A stretch of 64,000 nucleotides of DNA from contig CAVOOI010000029.1 of the NCBI GenBank assembly GCA_963697455.1, forward strand, positions 59,242-123,241. The letters are read 5' to 3'. A model generated the notes under the pieces. It saw only the letters and a program-made list of their open reading frames with translations, searched no databases and was not told the DNA's origin. How positions within the stretch are numbered: the stretch's first letter is position 1; each line of letters opens with the position of its first letter. Below are positions 10,029-19,185 of this stretch, one piece after another. The stretch comes from JAFEDN01 sp963697455. GTDB taxonomy: Bacteria; Pseudomonadota; Gammaproteobacteria; Coxiellales; Coxiellaceae. The translations under genes and the position numbers were made by a program.

Positions 10029-13000
10029 TTACAATACTTGGCTACTTGAGGTTGTTGAAGAGGATGCACTCGTGCTGGAGGAAGAGACTCCTGGATCGGT
10101 GGTAGGTGTGGTCACACCCGAAACCGGTCTTCCTGATAGCGTCGGCAGGGGTGCATATAATCCTCCCGGGCGACTCAATAAAGAGGCGATTCCGCTCATT
10201 GTTGCCTGAGCACCCGGTATCGCTTTAGGAATACTCAACGCTTGGCATAATCCTTCCAAATCAGATCGTAGTTCCGTATTCAATCCAGTAATAGTCAGCG
10301 AAGTCGACGTCAGTGCCATCGTCAATTGATGATCTGGGCAGGCCGTTTCTAACAGGGTGCTTAAGGCTTTGAGTTCTGATTCACAAGGAAAACTCGTCTT
10401 AATTTGAATATGATCCGCTCCAACAGTCCAGCTTGGATCAGATTCCAAGAATCGAGCACAAAATCTTAGATTTAATTCTATCGCGCATCCACCTACATGA
10501 TCATAAACAGAGAAACAATACCTACCTTGTTCATTGACAATCATGCGACCATCGACCAATAATGCAGCATCAAAATGGTATCCATTCTCAGCCAACCCTG
10601 TACAAGAACCCTTTTCTACATCCCACATTTGAACAGGACCACCCCATGTAGAACTCACAATGAAACCATTCGGTAATGCAAGAAGGCTTGTTGGCTGAGA
10701 TTGAGAAAGTTTTATACTGGATATACAAGTTCCTTTTTTGATATCCCAAGTTCTAAGATACCAGTACTGCGCATCATCTGCTTTAAACCCAGCAACATAC
10801 CCATGAGTTGTGATTGTTAAATGCTTGAAAAAGCCATACCAATTTAATTTATTACTCCTCACGTCTTTCACTTCTGATTCTGCTAACGTCACCAAGTGTT
10901 TACCGCTGGCTATTTCAAATACTGCTAACGAGGAATTAAAATCCGAGGAATTAAAATCAGTAATCAACAGTTGATTATCCGGGGATACCGTTAAGCATTG
11001 ATAGAAATCATATAATTTCCGATTATTAGTTTGGATAAGGGTAGTGCTCCTTTGATTAATAGTATCAATTAGGTTAATCTTTGAATCGAAATCATACTCG
11101 TACTCACTTTTAGAATTTTTCTTTCCACTTGAATTCATCTTATGATAGCTCACTAGCAAACGACCATCCGTTAAGGCCGTTACTAAGCGACGAGCACAGG
11201 TTGGTTCATTTATATATTTCAATTCTTGACAAGTTTGTTGCTCAATATCCCATACCGCCGGCACTGAAGAACGTGGAGGTTGAACTAACTCTCCTACTAT
11301 TTGCCGCCCATTCGATGTAATCATTAAACCAGTCCATGTAGAAACCACACCAGGCAACAAAACTTTCTTGTTATGGATCATATCCATGACTATCAAACGC
11401 TTAGATTCCTGGGAACCACCATAGGCTGCCACTAAACGTCCATCCGGCAAGGTACCCACCAACTTAGAAAAGTTGAATTTATCATAAATAACGGTCTCCT
11501 TTTTTAATACGGACTTATTTTCCTTTGTATCGTGTAAAATTATCTTAATATCTTGGGCGAATGGATTCGCAAGCAATTTTGCCGCTAATGCCTTACGTAA
11601 TTCAGCCGGTGTCTTAACAAATGGCACAGGTTCCCACACTTTGCTATCGCGCATAGAACTCGAAAATTCTTTAACTTGCTGCTCAACATGCTCTATCACC
11701 GCACGTTGACCACGTAATTCTGCGTGCAACACCAGGGATTCCTTACTTTCTTTTTGCTCTAAGTGTGCCATTTGTTCTGCGTGCTGATGCCTAATAACCT
11801 TATTCTGTTCCTCTATCGTAGCTTGCAGTTCTTGGATCTCTGCCGCTTGCGCGTTCACTATACTTTGCAACTGTTCCATGACTTGTTGCATCTGCAATAA
11901 TGCAATACCTACCGAGCCAGCTTGTTGCAGTTGAGTCTGTTGCCGCTGCGCCAACAGAGCTATACAATGTCGCAGGGTTAAAACTGCCGTTTCCTGTCCA
12001 CAGGCTAAACCCACTTGTTCGGCGGTCTGCCCTGCATCATTTTCTACATCCATTGCAGCGCCAGCTTCAATCAGTAGACGCACTACATCGACCGCCTCAT
12101 GATCGACTCCACCATTATGCAACTTCGCTACTGCCCCACAAGCCATAGCAGCGTGTAAAGCTGTATTGCCTTGACCATCTTTAACCGTTAAGTCTACTTG
12201 ACGTGCCAACAATGTTTTTATAGTTTCTACATCATTACTCATTGCCGCTAAATGCAACGCCGTCATTTGTCGCTGCTTTTCACCCGGCATCGTCGGTAAA
12301 TCAACCGGCGCTACATCAGCCAAGTGTTTACCCATTTGCGCCGCTAACTGGCGCATCATTTGCGGATCCCGATCAGGAGTCATGGTATAATGAATCGGTA
12401 ATTTACCTGTACTATCTTTTTTAAGTAGTAGCAATAAACTTAATCCTTCCGCGCGTTTTTCTTCTAATGCCAGTAAATGACCCACCGCTTCTAACGTCCC
12501 TTTTGCACAAACCAAATGCAGCATGGTTTTACCTCGGTAGGCTTCATACTCCTTTTCTTCAAAACTAAACGTCCAACTGCCCAACCGAGGATCCCGATCA
12601 CACCAACGTTTGATCACCTCCAATTTCCCTTCCATACACGCCTGTTCTAATTCCTTTACCCAACTTCGCGGCAAGTAAAGCTCATCTGAATTCCTTAAAC
12701 TAGCGTTCTGTTCCAAAAATTCATTGACTTCCCTCAACTTCGCCTTGTTCGGCCGTAAAATTTTATCTTCCAATCGCTCGTTATCCAATGGATTCGTATC
12801 ATGATCTTTCAACCACGTCTCAATCTGTTCTCGTTCATACGTATCTCCTGTCGCTGTAATCACAGGGTCCGCAAAGAGTTTCTGGGTAAAATGGCTATCT
12901 TTCAAAGCGCTCGCAATCGGACCCGTCACCGCTATTGGTGTCATTAATGACTCCGCAGCCAGTTGTTTCTTAGCATCTTGGCTCGTGTATTGGGCTGTCA

Positions 13001-15707
13001 AGACAGTCCTATCCTTTTGATATACTTGAGAATCGCCGGTTGTCGTACCACCTACGACTAGACTGCGTGTTAATGACTCTTGTACGGCAGAAAGTTCGCT
13101 TTTTAACCGAACTAACGCCGTTTCATTCTGCTTCCTTTGCACTGTTTGTTGCGCCAGGAGTTCTTGTTTTAACTGTTCAAACTGAGCAGCCTGATGAGTG
13201 GCTGTATCTATTGCCGCTTGATGTTGCGCTCGTAATTCACCGTGTTCGCTCACTAGCTTTTCTAATTCTGCTTTGTAATCCAGACAACTGTTCTGTAAGG
13301 TATCGAATTGAGCCGCCATGCTTTTTTCATCCGTAACATCCACCGCTCTCTCAGCGAGTTTTTCTTCCAAGGCTTGTAATCGTTCGCGCACCGGCACCAA
13401 CGTTTTCTGATCAGCACCTTGTTCCAATTGACCGCGTAATGCCGCTAATTCCTGCTGATATTGTTTCTGTTCGTTTTGATAGATTTGTTGTTGCCGTTGC
13501 AGTTGCTGAAGTTCTTGCTGTACCGTCGTTAAATGTTGCTGTGTTGACTGGTGCTCCACTCTGAGTTCTTGCAAAGCTTGATAAGTCTGATTCGCCCAAG
13601 CAGCAAGGCCAGACAGTTTTTCTTCGAGTCGTTTTTCCACAGCCTGTTGTAGTTCTTGTAAGGAACCCACTAACTGTTGTACTGCTGCAGATTGTGCATG
13701 TCGCTGTTGAGTGAGTGTTTGGTTCAGTTGAGTTTCTAAGCGTTTCACTTCTTCTTGAAAAACAGGCTCTACTATTGCACGTTCTTGCAAGGCTGCTAAA
13801 GAAAGGGGTTCTTTGCTTTCCTTTATTTCCCTTAATTCACATTGCAAGGCCTGTAGCTGACTCTTGAGTTGTTTTTGTTCGACGGGATCCACAGCCTGAT
13901 CCAACGTACTGCGCAACTGGGTCATCTCTTCTTGGCAATGGGTTTGAAAAGCCAACGTGTTGGTTTGTTGCTCGATTAACCGCTGCACCTGCTCGCCTAG
14001 TTGATTCAATATCCGCTGATTTTCCTCCGCCGCGCCCAAGCGATCACCCATGGCGGTCACTTTCTTTGCTAGTTGTTGATGTAAAGTGCATAAAGATTCC
14101 GCTTGCTGCTGCATTAAACGATAAACATCCCTCAACCGTTGCCTTTGCTGAGCCAGAGTTTGCTTTAATTCTGTCATTTGTGTTTTTTGTTCAAATAACA
14201 GTTCTGTATCGGAAACCATCTCTCTTAAATCCGCACCCCGCCATTGTGCACCTAATGTTTTGCACCCGGTGAATTGGGCTCTATGCAAGCGTGCATAATC
14301 GAACTGTGCTTGCGTTAAATCTGCGCCACTAAAGTTGATACCTTCCGCGCTTAAAAACTCACATCGAGCTTGGTAGAATGATGCGCCGCGCAGGCTAGTT
14401 ATGTTTTTCAACGTCGCGCCGATCAAATAACTGTGACTGAATTGCGTACCGGTCAAATCACCGCTTAAGATAGCACCGCTTAAATCCGTATGACTTAAAT
14501 TGGCTCCTTTTAAGTCCAAACCACTTAAATCATCGTGACAGATCACACGAACAACTGTCGGGCATTTCAACTGGTTCTTCACATAATCCACCAAGCTCTT
14601 GCCTTGGCCGGCTGATGTTCTTAACCATGTGACATACCACAAAATTGTTGTCCGGCTGACGGATAAAATACTGGGTGACGATTGTGCCAATTCCGTTTGG
14701 AGTTCGGCGCTGAGGGCTTTACGATCTTGCGGCTTAAAATCATAACGTCCTTGAATCACCGCTAAAGGCATGGAGACGTAGCTTGCTCGGGGATCGTGGC
14801 GATAACCTGTCGTGGTTCTAAAGCGCACAAAACCAAAAGAGTAAAACGCTTCAGTATCCCCTTTCAACAAGTTGAATGCTTTTTTCCATTCCGGTAATTC
14901 CTGGTGTTTAGCTTTCTCCCGAATATACAGTTGATCCACTAGCGCTTTTCCTTGAATTTCTATATGACGTAATCCTGGGCGGGCATAGACGTCCTCAGCG
15001 CTGATTGTTCGAGATACTTCTTGATTGAATAAGTTTCCTTTCGTTTGCTGTAATTCCAACGTGTGATTGGAAAATCCTTCAATCCACGTGCCGGAACGTC
15101 CTTCCATCAATCCTGCTAATAAAGTCGATTCGTTGACTTCAACCACTATTTTGTCGTCTTGTTGACGCGAACTGCGGGATAAACGTTCTAGCATCCGCCG
15201 CGCTCCCACGCGTGCAAAGGGAATCACCCCTTTATCCGGCTGGTGACTCAAGCGATGGGTAATAAAATGTTCATAACGTCGCCAGGCTTCTTCAGCAACG
15301 AGGTCTAACAAAATACCAAGATGGTGTAAATCCAGTTCGTCTTGTAAACGTGCCAGGGTACCTGTGCGTTCATCACGCACTCGATTCGCGGCAAACACAG
15401 CCACAGCGCCCAATTGTTCCACGGCCGCGGTCACACCACTTCCGACCACAGGAAGATAAGGTGTTACATTTTTTAGCTGATCAACAATAATCTTTGCCAT
15501 CGTATCTCGCGGAGTAGCACGATTATTGGCGACATCCCATAAGTACTCCAATTCTCGCAGGAATTCTTCTTTGAGCACTTTTTTAAACAATAAATACTTG
15601 CGCTGAATACCTGTAGCGGTAGATTGGAGCGTCAAGCCTTCGGCGGTGGTTTTCAATTCTGTGGATGGGATTGAAGGGGTAGAGGCAGAACCGGGTAAAC
15701 GAGCCAT
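10029..15707 (-). CDS. Pentapeptide-repeat / coiled-coil / U-box / ankyrin giant protein
   Basis: An 1892-residue fusion. Residues 1-390 match nothing I recognise. About 394-497 are pentapeptide repeats (A(D/N)LxG pattern: LSGLDLKGANLSHTDLSGA). About 505-905 are a long Gln/Glu-rich coiled coil. From SQDAKKQLAAESLMTP (about 915) it becomes a copy of the neighbouring U-box proteins: U-box about 938-1000 (ADPVITATGDTYEREQIETWL), ankyrins about 1045-1235, coiled coil to about 1340, a propeller-like region, then the shared Ser-rich tail. The ankyrin section has one extra unit (KLHNGGVDHEAVDVVRLLIEAGA) absent from the paralogues. It is first of the operon, with SD AGGAGG before the ATG. It is probably an exported host-interaction protein, by inference. 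Confidence 0.85.
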   Translation of the reverse strand: MARLPGSASTPSIPSTELKTTAEGLTLQSTATGIQRKYLLFKKVLKEEFLRELEYLWDVANNRATPRDTMAKIIVDQLKNVTPYLPVVGSGVTAAVEQLGAVAVFAANRVRDERTGTLARLQDELDLHHLGILLDLVAEEAWRRYEHFITHRLSHQPDKGVIPFARVGARRMLERLSRSSRQQDDKIVVEVNESTLLAGLMEGRSGTWIEGFSNHTLELQQTKGNLFNQEVSRTISAEDVYARPGLRHIEIQGKALVDQLYIREKAKHQELPEWKKAFNLLKGDTEAFYSFGFVRFRTTTGYRHDPRASYVSMPLAVIQGRYDFKPQDRKALSAELQTELAQSSPSILSVSRTTILWYVTWLRTSAGQGKSLVDYVKNQLKCPTVVRVICHDDLSGLDLKGANLSHTDLSGAILSGDLTGTQFSHSYLIGATLKNITSLRGASFYQARCEFLSAEGINFSGADLTQAQFDYARLHRAQFTGCKTLGAQWRGADLREMVSDTELLFEQKTQMTELKQTLAQQRQRLRDVYRLMQQQAESLCTLHQQLAKKVTAMGDRLGAAEENQRILNQLGEQVQRLIEQQTNTLAFQTHCQEEMTQLRSTLDQAVDPVEQKQLKSQLQALQCELREIKESKEPLSLAALQERAIVEPVFQEEVKRLETQLNQTLTQQRHAQSAAVQQLVGSLQELQQAVEKRLEEKLSGLAAWANQTYQALQELRVEHQSTQQHLTTVQQELQQLQRQQQIYQNEQKQYQQELAALRGQLEQGADQKTLVPVRERLQALEEKLAERAVDVTDEKSMAAQFDTLQNSCLDYKAELEKLVSEHGELRAQHQAAIDTATHQAAQFEQLKQELLAQQTVQRKQNETALVRLKSELSAVQESLTRSLVVGGTTTGDSQVYQKDRTVLTAQYTSQDAKKQLAAESLMTPIAVTGPIASALKDSHFTQKLFADPVITATGDTYEREQIETWLKDHDTNPLDNERLEDKILRPNKAKLREVNEFLEQNASLRNSDELYLPRSWVKELEQACMEGKLEVIKRWCDRDPRLGSWTFSFEEKEYEAYRGKTMLHLVCAKGTLEAVGHLLALEEKRAEGLSLLLLLKKDSTGKLPIHYTMTPDRDPQMMRQLAAQMGKHLADVAPVDLPTMPGEKQRQMTALHLAAMSNDVETIKTLLARQVDLTVKDGQGNTALHAAMACGAVAKLHNGGVDHEAVDVVRLLIEAGAAMDVENDAGQTAEQVGLACGQETAVLTLRHCIALLAQRQQTQLQQAGSVGIALLQMQQVMEQLQSIVNAQAAEIQELQATIEEQNKVIRHQHAEQMAHLEQKESKESLVLHAELRGQRAVIEHVEQQVKEFSSSMRDSKVWEPVPFVKTPAELRKALAAKLLANPFAQDIKIILHDTKENKSVLKKETVIYDKFNFSKLVGTLPDGRLVAAYGGSQESKRLIVMDMIHNKKVLLPGVVSTWTGLMITSNGRQIVGELVQPPRSSVPAVWDIEQQTCQELKYINEPTCARRLVTALTDGRLLVSYHKMNSSGKKNSKSEYEYDFDSKINLIDTINQRSTTLIQTNNRKLYDFYQCLTVSPDNQLLITDFNSSDFNSSLAVFEIASGKHLVTLAESEVKDVRSNKLNWYGFFKHLTITTHGYVAGFKADDAQYWYLRTWDIKKGTCISSIKLSQSQPTSLLALPNGFIVSSTWGGPVQMWDVEKGSCTGLAENGYHFDAALLVDGRMIVNEQGRYCFSVYDHVGGCAIELNLRFCARFLESDPSWTVGADHIQIKTSFPCESELKALSTLLETACPDHQLTMALTSTSLTITGLNTELRSDLEGLCQALSIPKAIPGAQATMSGIASLLSRPGGLYAPLPTLSGRPVSGVTTPTTDPGVSSSSTSASSSTTSSSQVL

Positions 15708-15976
15708 AAATAATCCTCCTGATTAAAACAAACCCAAGGTTGAATTCTTTGAAGCCATGCGGTGGGGATTTTCACCCTAAGTCCAGCAAAAGGCACCTAG
15801 TCATAACTATTTGTTTTTAAATAATTTACTAACAAAGACAACCTTCGCTATTTTGTTCTAATTTTCGCCGACCATACGGAATCGTGACCCCTTGTGACCT
15901 GTTGATGCTGATAAAATTCCTACACGGAATTTTAAGGTTATTATCTCCCAAACCTGACCAAGCCACAAGGAATTGG
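15708..15976. promoter_or_regulatory. Upstream region of the U-box operon
   Basis: These 269 bases separate the truncated U-box gene from the three-gene operon. On the minus strand only the SD AGGAGG just before the 1892-residue gene is convincing. An AT-rich stretch around 15810-15860 could hold a promoter, but no good -35/-10 pair stands out. Confidence 0.3.
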
Positions 15977-16552
15977 TTATAAATGTAGCGCCAAAGAAGC
16001 ATCCGTATTCCCTGTCAAGCAGTAATATTCTTTTTCTTCAAACGCAAACGTCCAACTGCCCAGACGCCGATCTCGATCACACCAACGCTTGATCACATCC
16101 AGTTTCCCTTCAACACACGCTTGCTCTAATTCTTTTACCCAGCCGCGAGGTAAATATAATTCATCGGAATCTCGCACCGTAGGATTGGCATCAAGAAATC
16201 GATTGACTTCGCGCAATTTAGCATTATTAGGAAGCAATTTTTTACTGTCCAGTTTCTCATTATTTAACGGATTAGTATCATGATCAATAAACCATTCGGC
16301 AATCTTTTCCCGTTCATAGGTATCGCCTGCTTCCGTGATAACTGGCTCGGCAAAGATTTCTTCCGTAAAATGACCGTCTTGTATGGAATCTGAAATGTCC
16401 ACAGTAACTTTGACCGGAGCCATCAACGCTTCGGCGATGGGACGTTTTTTAGCGTCTTCCGTCACATCCGGCAGCGGGGGTGATAATACCAAAGCAGGTT
16501 TTGTGTAAAAATACGGTTGGTTTTTTTGATCGGAAGGCACTGTGGTTTTCAT
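15977..16552 (-). pseudogene. Truncated U-box protein, fourth paralogue
   Basis: 191 residues that align with the first 180 of the U-box paralogues: leader (YFYTKPALVLSPPLPDV), complete U-box at about 63-124 (AEPVITEAGDTYEREKIAEWF), and the linker ending FAFEEKEYYCLTGNT, exactly where the first ankyrin repeat begins in the others. A short unrelated end (DASLALHL) then meets a stop. The U-box is more diverged than the three copies downstream, so it is an older duplicate. The SD AAGGAGTGACCTC precedes the ATG. It could be a decayed remnant, or a stand-alone U-box protein that still binds an E2 enzyme. Confidence 0.7.
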
Positions 16553-16749
16553 GAGGTCACTCCTTGTTAATAACTATCAATCCTTAAACAAATCGGCTCT
16601 ATTAATTAGCGGTGGTATGGGAAGATCATTATTTCTCCAAGTTTGCCGCCTTCTTTCTTTTTAATCGCCATGCACTATAACAGAAAAGACAATCCACTGA
16701 AATGCGCGAGGATTAATTGATTATTATTTATCCTTTTCTGAAATAACCT

Positions 16750-16777
16750 TTGACTTTGACGGTGTTGACGATAAGAT
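16750..16777 (+). promoter_or_regulatory. Possible sigma70 promoter for fis-like gene
   Basis: TTGACT (16750-16755), a 16-base spacer and TAAGAT (16772-16777), about 90 bases before the start codon. The spacer repeats TTGAC twice more. Similarity to consensus is fair; no operator was identified. Confidence 0.4.
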
Positions 16778-16868
16778 AACCTCCGTCCCCGTCAGTAAAG
16801 CCAAAAAAGGCCCAGCCAATGTATTAAAAAAGCAGCTTTGTACTTTTTATTATTCAGGAGCGCCCGCT

Positions 16869-17192
16869 ATGAACGAAGCCATTACTTTGACTAAAAATGA
16901 AGCATCTGCCGTATTGGTAGAGACGCCACCCTCTCAATCAACATCTACCACATTGCGCAATCAAGTACGCGAATTTTTGCGACAATACTTTATTCAGTTG
17001 CAAGAAAAACCACCCACGAATCTTTATGAATTAATCCTAGCTGAAGTGGAAGCACCCATGCTGGAAATAGTTCTACAATATGCAAATCAAAACCAGAGCC
17101 ACGCAGCCCGCTTACTGGCAATGAGTCGGGGAACTTTACGAAAAAAAATGCAGTTATATGGAATGTTAAAAAATAAAAGAAAAATCGGATAA
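16869..17192 (+). CDS. fis: Fis-family DNA-binding protein
   Basis: 107 residues closely resembling Fis, the nucleoid-associated protein that bends DNA and modulates rRNA promoters, recombination and virulence genes. The second half contains LYELILAEVEAPMLEIVLQY, then NQSHAARLLAMSRGTLRKKM, the Fis helix-turn-helix with its RGTLRKK recognition helix. The N-terminal 30 residues are unlike the E. coli protein and slightly longer. The SD CAGGAG precedes the ATG. A Fis copy on an accessory element, beside a putative effector operon, may be a plasmid regulator rather than the housekeeping copy. The upstream dihydrouridine synthase gene usually coupled to chromosomal fis is absent, which supports that view. 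Confidence 0.92.
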   Translation: MNEAITLTKNEASAVLVETPPSQSTSTTLRNQVREFLRQYFIQLQEKPPTNLYELILAEVEAPMLEIVLQYANQNQSHAARLLAMSRGTLRKKMQLYGMLKNKRKIG

Positions 17193-17284
17193 AAAGTGCT
17201 TACAAAGCTTGATAAATAAAAACTATGCGCTTTGAAATCAGCGGCATGAAAATAAAAGTTTGTAGTTATTAATCGGAGAAAAAT

Positions 17285-17911
17285 ATGCATGGCCTTTCTG
17301 TGATTTTGGGATTTATATTAGGAATTTTAACCGATACATTCAAGCAAATTGCCGTTTTTATTTTTAGTAGAAAAAATATCGAGCTTTCCTATATAGATGA
17401 TGCCTACGAATTGAGTTACACAATGGTGGATTTTTTTGAAAGAAAATCCATAGAAATTAACACAGCACTGGTGTTTCTAAAACAAAATGTACATCTTCCC
17501 ATAGAAAATAAAACTATTCATAATCCTTTGCCGAAGCTACTAAAAATATTAGATTTGCATTTAAATTTGAATAATGAAGAAAAGGAAATCATAAAAAGGA
17601 TTAAACAATTAGAAGATGATTACAAAATTCCGATGATAGGAATTTTTTTAGCACTCAAAGAGCCTCATGAAAAAGAAAAATATATTTCTCAGACTCTTGA
17701 AACTTCGGGTTCACTGTTAGAAGAAGCCAAAGTCTTACGAGATGACATCCTCAATATTTTGAAAACAAAGTCTCAAAAAATAAAAAATACGAATACGATC
17801 TCAAAATTTAAATCCTACTGCTTACAATTAAGCAGTAACTATCGTGATCATCAAATATCGCCACTGACTAGTGAATCCACTAAAACTACACCACCCTCAA
17901 TAACTGATTAA
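17285..17911 (+). CDS. Membrane-anchored hypothetical protein
   Basis: A 208-residue protein of unknown function. The first about 30 residues are hydrophobic (LSVILGFILGILTDTF, then IAVFIFS), consistent with a single N-terminal membrane anchor. The rest is charged and helical, with Lys/Glu-rich segments and a Thr/Ser-rich end. The SD CGGAG lies 7 bases before the ATG. It is AT-rich like the restriction genes that follow, and I found no motif that gives a function. Confidence 0.7.
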   Translation: MHGLSVILGFILGILTDTFKQIAVFIFSRKNIELSYIDDAYELSYTMVDFFERKSIEINTALVFLKQNVHLPIENKTIHNPLPKLLKILDLHLNLNNEEKEIIKRIKQLEDDYKIPMIGIFLALKEPHEKEKYISQTLETSGSLLEEAKVLRDDILNILKTKSQKIKNTNTISKFKSYCLQLSSNYRDHQISPLTSESTKTTPPSITD

Positions 17912-18281
17912 GCCAACTGAGTTTAAATGTTTAAGACGGATAGGGTACCTCTGAAGTTCATTTTCTCCTTTACTCAGTGGGGTTTGGGTTTAAAAAGATC
18001 TCGTATGGTATTTCTATTATTGCATTTTCTATCTATTTAAATTTAAATGCTTTTTTGACTTTCTCGGCTTCGAGATTTAGCTTCCCAAATAAACGTGGCT
18101 CTTAATGCATGTTTACAACAAACAATTTTTTACTGAGGTCGAGAACTTTCTCAAATTCAGGTAAACTCAAAAATATGGCTCTTTGAAAAGAAAAACTGCC
18201 CAACCCGTTTTGGTCAAAAATTTAACATTTTGCCAGTAAAATGACCTACTTATTGGAATTTAACACAATTTGGAGAAGAAG
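17912..18281. other. Intergenic region without identified genes
   Basis: A 370-base AT-rich stretch between the membrane-anchored protein and the restriction gene. Only the ribosome site GGAGAAG right before 18282 is clear. No ORF with a ribosome site and no convincing terminator were seen. Confidence 0.4.
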
Positions 18282-19178
18282 ATGCCCAAAAACCCTCTAG
18301 CTGAAGTTTTTGGTTATCCGACAGATAACATGACGGAAGTGGCTATACGTCACCGCCAGGGAAGGCTTTGTCCCTTTCATAATTCATCAGGAATAAATTG
18401 TACCAAAAGCAGTGCTACCAACCCTCTTGGAGTATGTTCAATATTTGAAAAGGGTAATATCGTAGCTACCTGTCCTATCCGGTTTAGGGAAAATTTTCAT
18501 ATTATTTCAGATGCAGCAGATTTTTTCTTTCCTGGGAAAAAATATGTAGCGCTTACCGAAGCTAGGTTAAAAGATTTATACGGTAAGTCAGCAGGAAATA
18601 TTGATATTGTTATTGCGTCAATTGATGAGACGGGAGAAATTTCGGATTTCGGTGCAGTAGAGGTTCAAGCTGTTTATATAACAGGTAATGTTCGCAATGT
18701 TTTTGATAAATACATGCAAGATCCTTCTCTAAATAGCACAATGGAATGGCCTTCTAAAAATTATCCCAGTCCAGATTACCTATCTTCATCACGAAAAAGA
18801 CTCGCTCCTCAGTTAATCTATAAAGGGAACATATTACACCGATGGGGAAAAAGAATAGCCGTGGCAGTAGATGAAAGTTTTTTTAATCAATTACCTACGC
18901 TGGAAGAAGTAAATAAAGAAGATGCTGATATAGCATGGATGATTTATGAATTTAATAAAAAAGAAGATAATTACTTATTAAAGAAAAAAGCAATCAAATA
19001 TACTTCCTTCGAAAAAGCGTTAATCACTATTACTACACCTAATATTGGCGATGTAAACCAATTTATGAGTTATTTAAAAGATAGGATTATAAAAGGTAAA
19101 ACTATAGGTATTCCTCTTCCATCAGGAGTTGCACCAGAAGTTGAGCCTCCATCTAATAATCATGATTTTGGAAAATAG
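18282..19178 (+). CDS. NotI-like type II restriction endonuclease
   Basis: A 298-residue protein that looks like the NotI family. NotI cuts long GC-rich sites and carries a Cys4 iron-binding fold. AEVFGYPTDN opens the protein. Cysteines at about 30, 40, 52 and 64 (LCPF, NCTK, GVCSIF, TCPIRF) match the metal site. GNIDIVI with D108 and AVEVQAVY with E127 and Q129 give the PD-(D/E)XK variant ending in Gln. I chose the ATG after GGAGAAG rather than the in-frame TTG 12 bases upstream. The methyltransferase gene begins 7 bases after the stop, as expected for a restriction-modification pair. The actual recognition sequence cannot be read from the protein. Confidence 0.88.
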   Translation: MPKNPLAEVFGYPTDNMTEVAIRHRQGRLCPFHNSSGINCTKSSATNPLGVCSIFEKGNIVATCPIRFRENFHIISDAADFFFPGKKYVALTEARLKDLYGKSAGNIDIVIASIDETGEISDFGAVEVQAVYITGNVRNVFDKYMQDPSLNSTMEWPSKNYPSPDYLSSSRKRLAPQLIYKGNILHRWGKRIAVAVDESFFNQLPTLEEVNKEDADIAWMIYEFNKKEDNYLLKKKAIKYTSFEKALITITTPNIGDVNQFMSYLKDRIIKGKTIGIPLPSGVAPEVEPPSNNHDFGK

Positions 19179-19185
19179 GTCTATT

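Noticed and set aside
6004..12424. Repeated plus-strand ORFs with similar proteins (for example at 6004, 9047 and 12242)
   Set aside because: They look conserved only because they are antisense to the duplicated ankyrin region.
18270..18281. TTG as the start of the NotI-like gene
   Set aside because: The TTG overlaps the Shine-Dalgarno GGAGAAG that serves the ATG at 18282.
19129..19185. TTG start of the methyltransferase
   Set aside because: It would overlap the nuclease gene by 50 bases and add residues not shared with the family.
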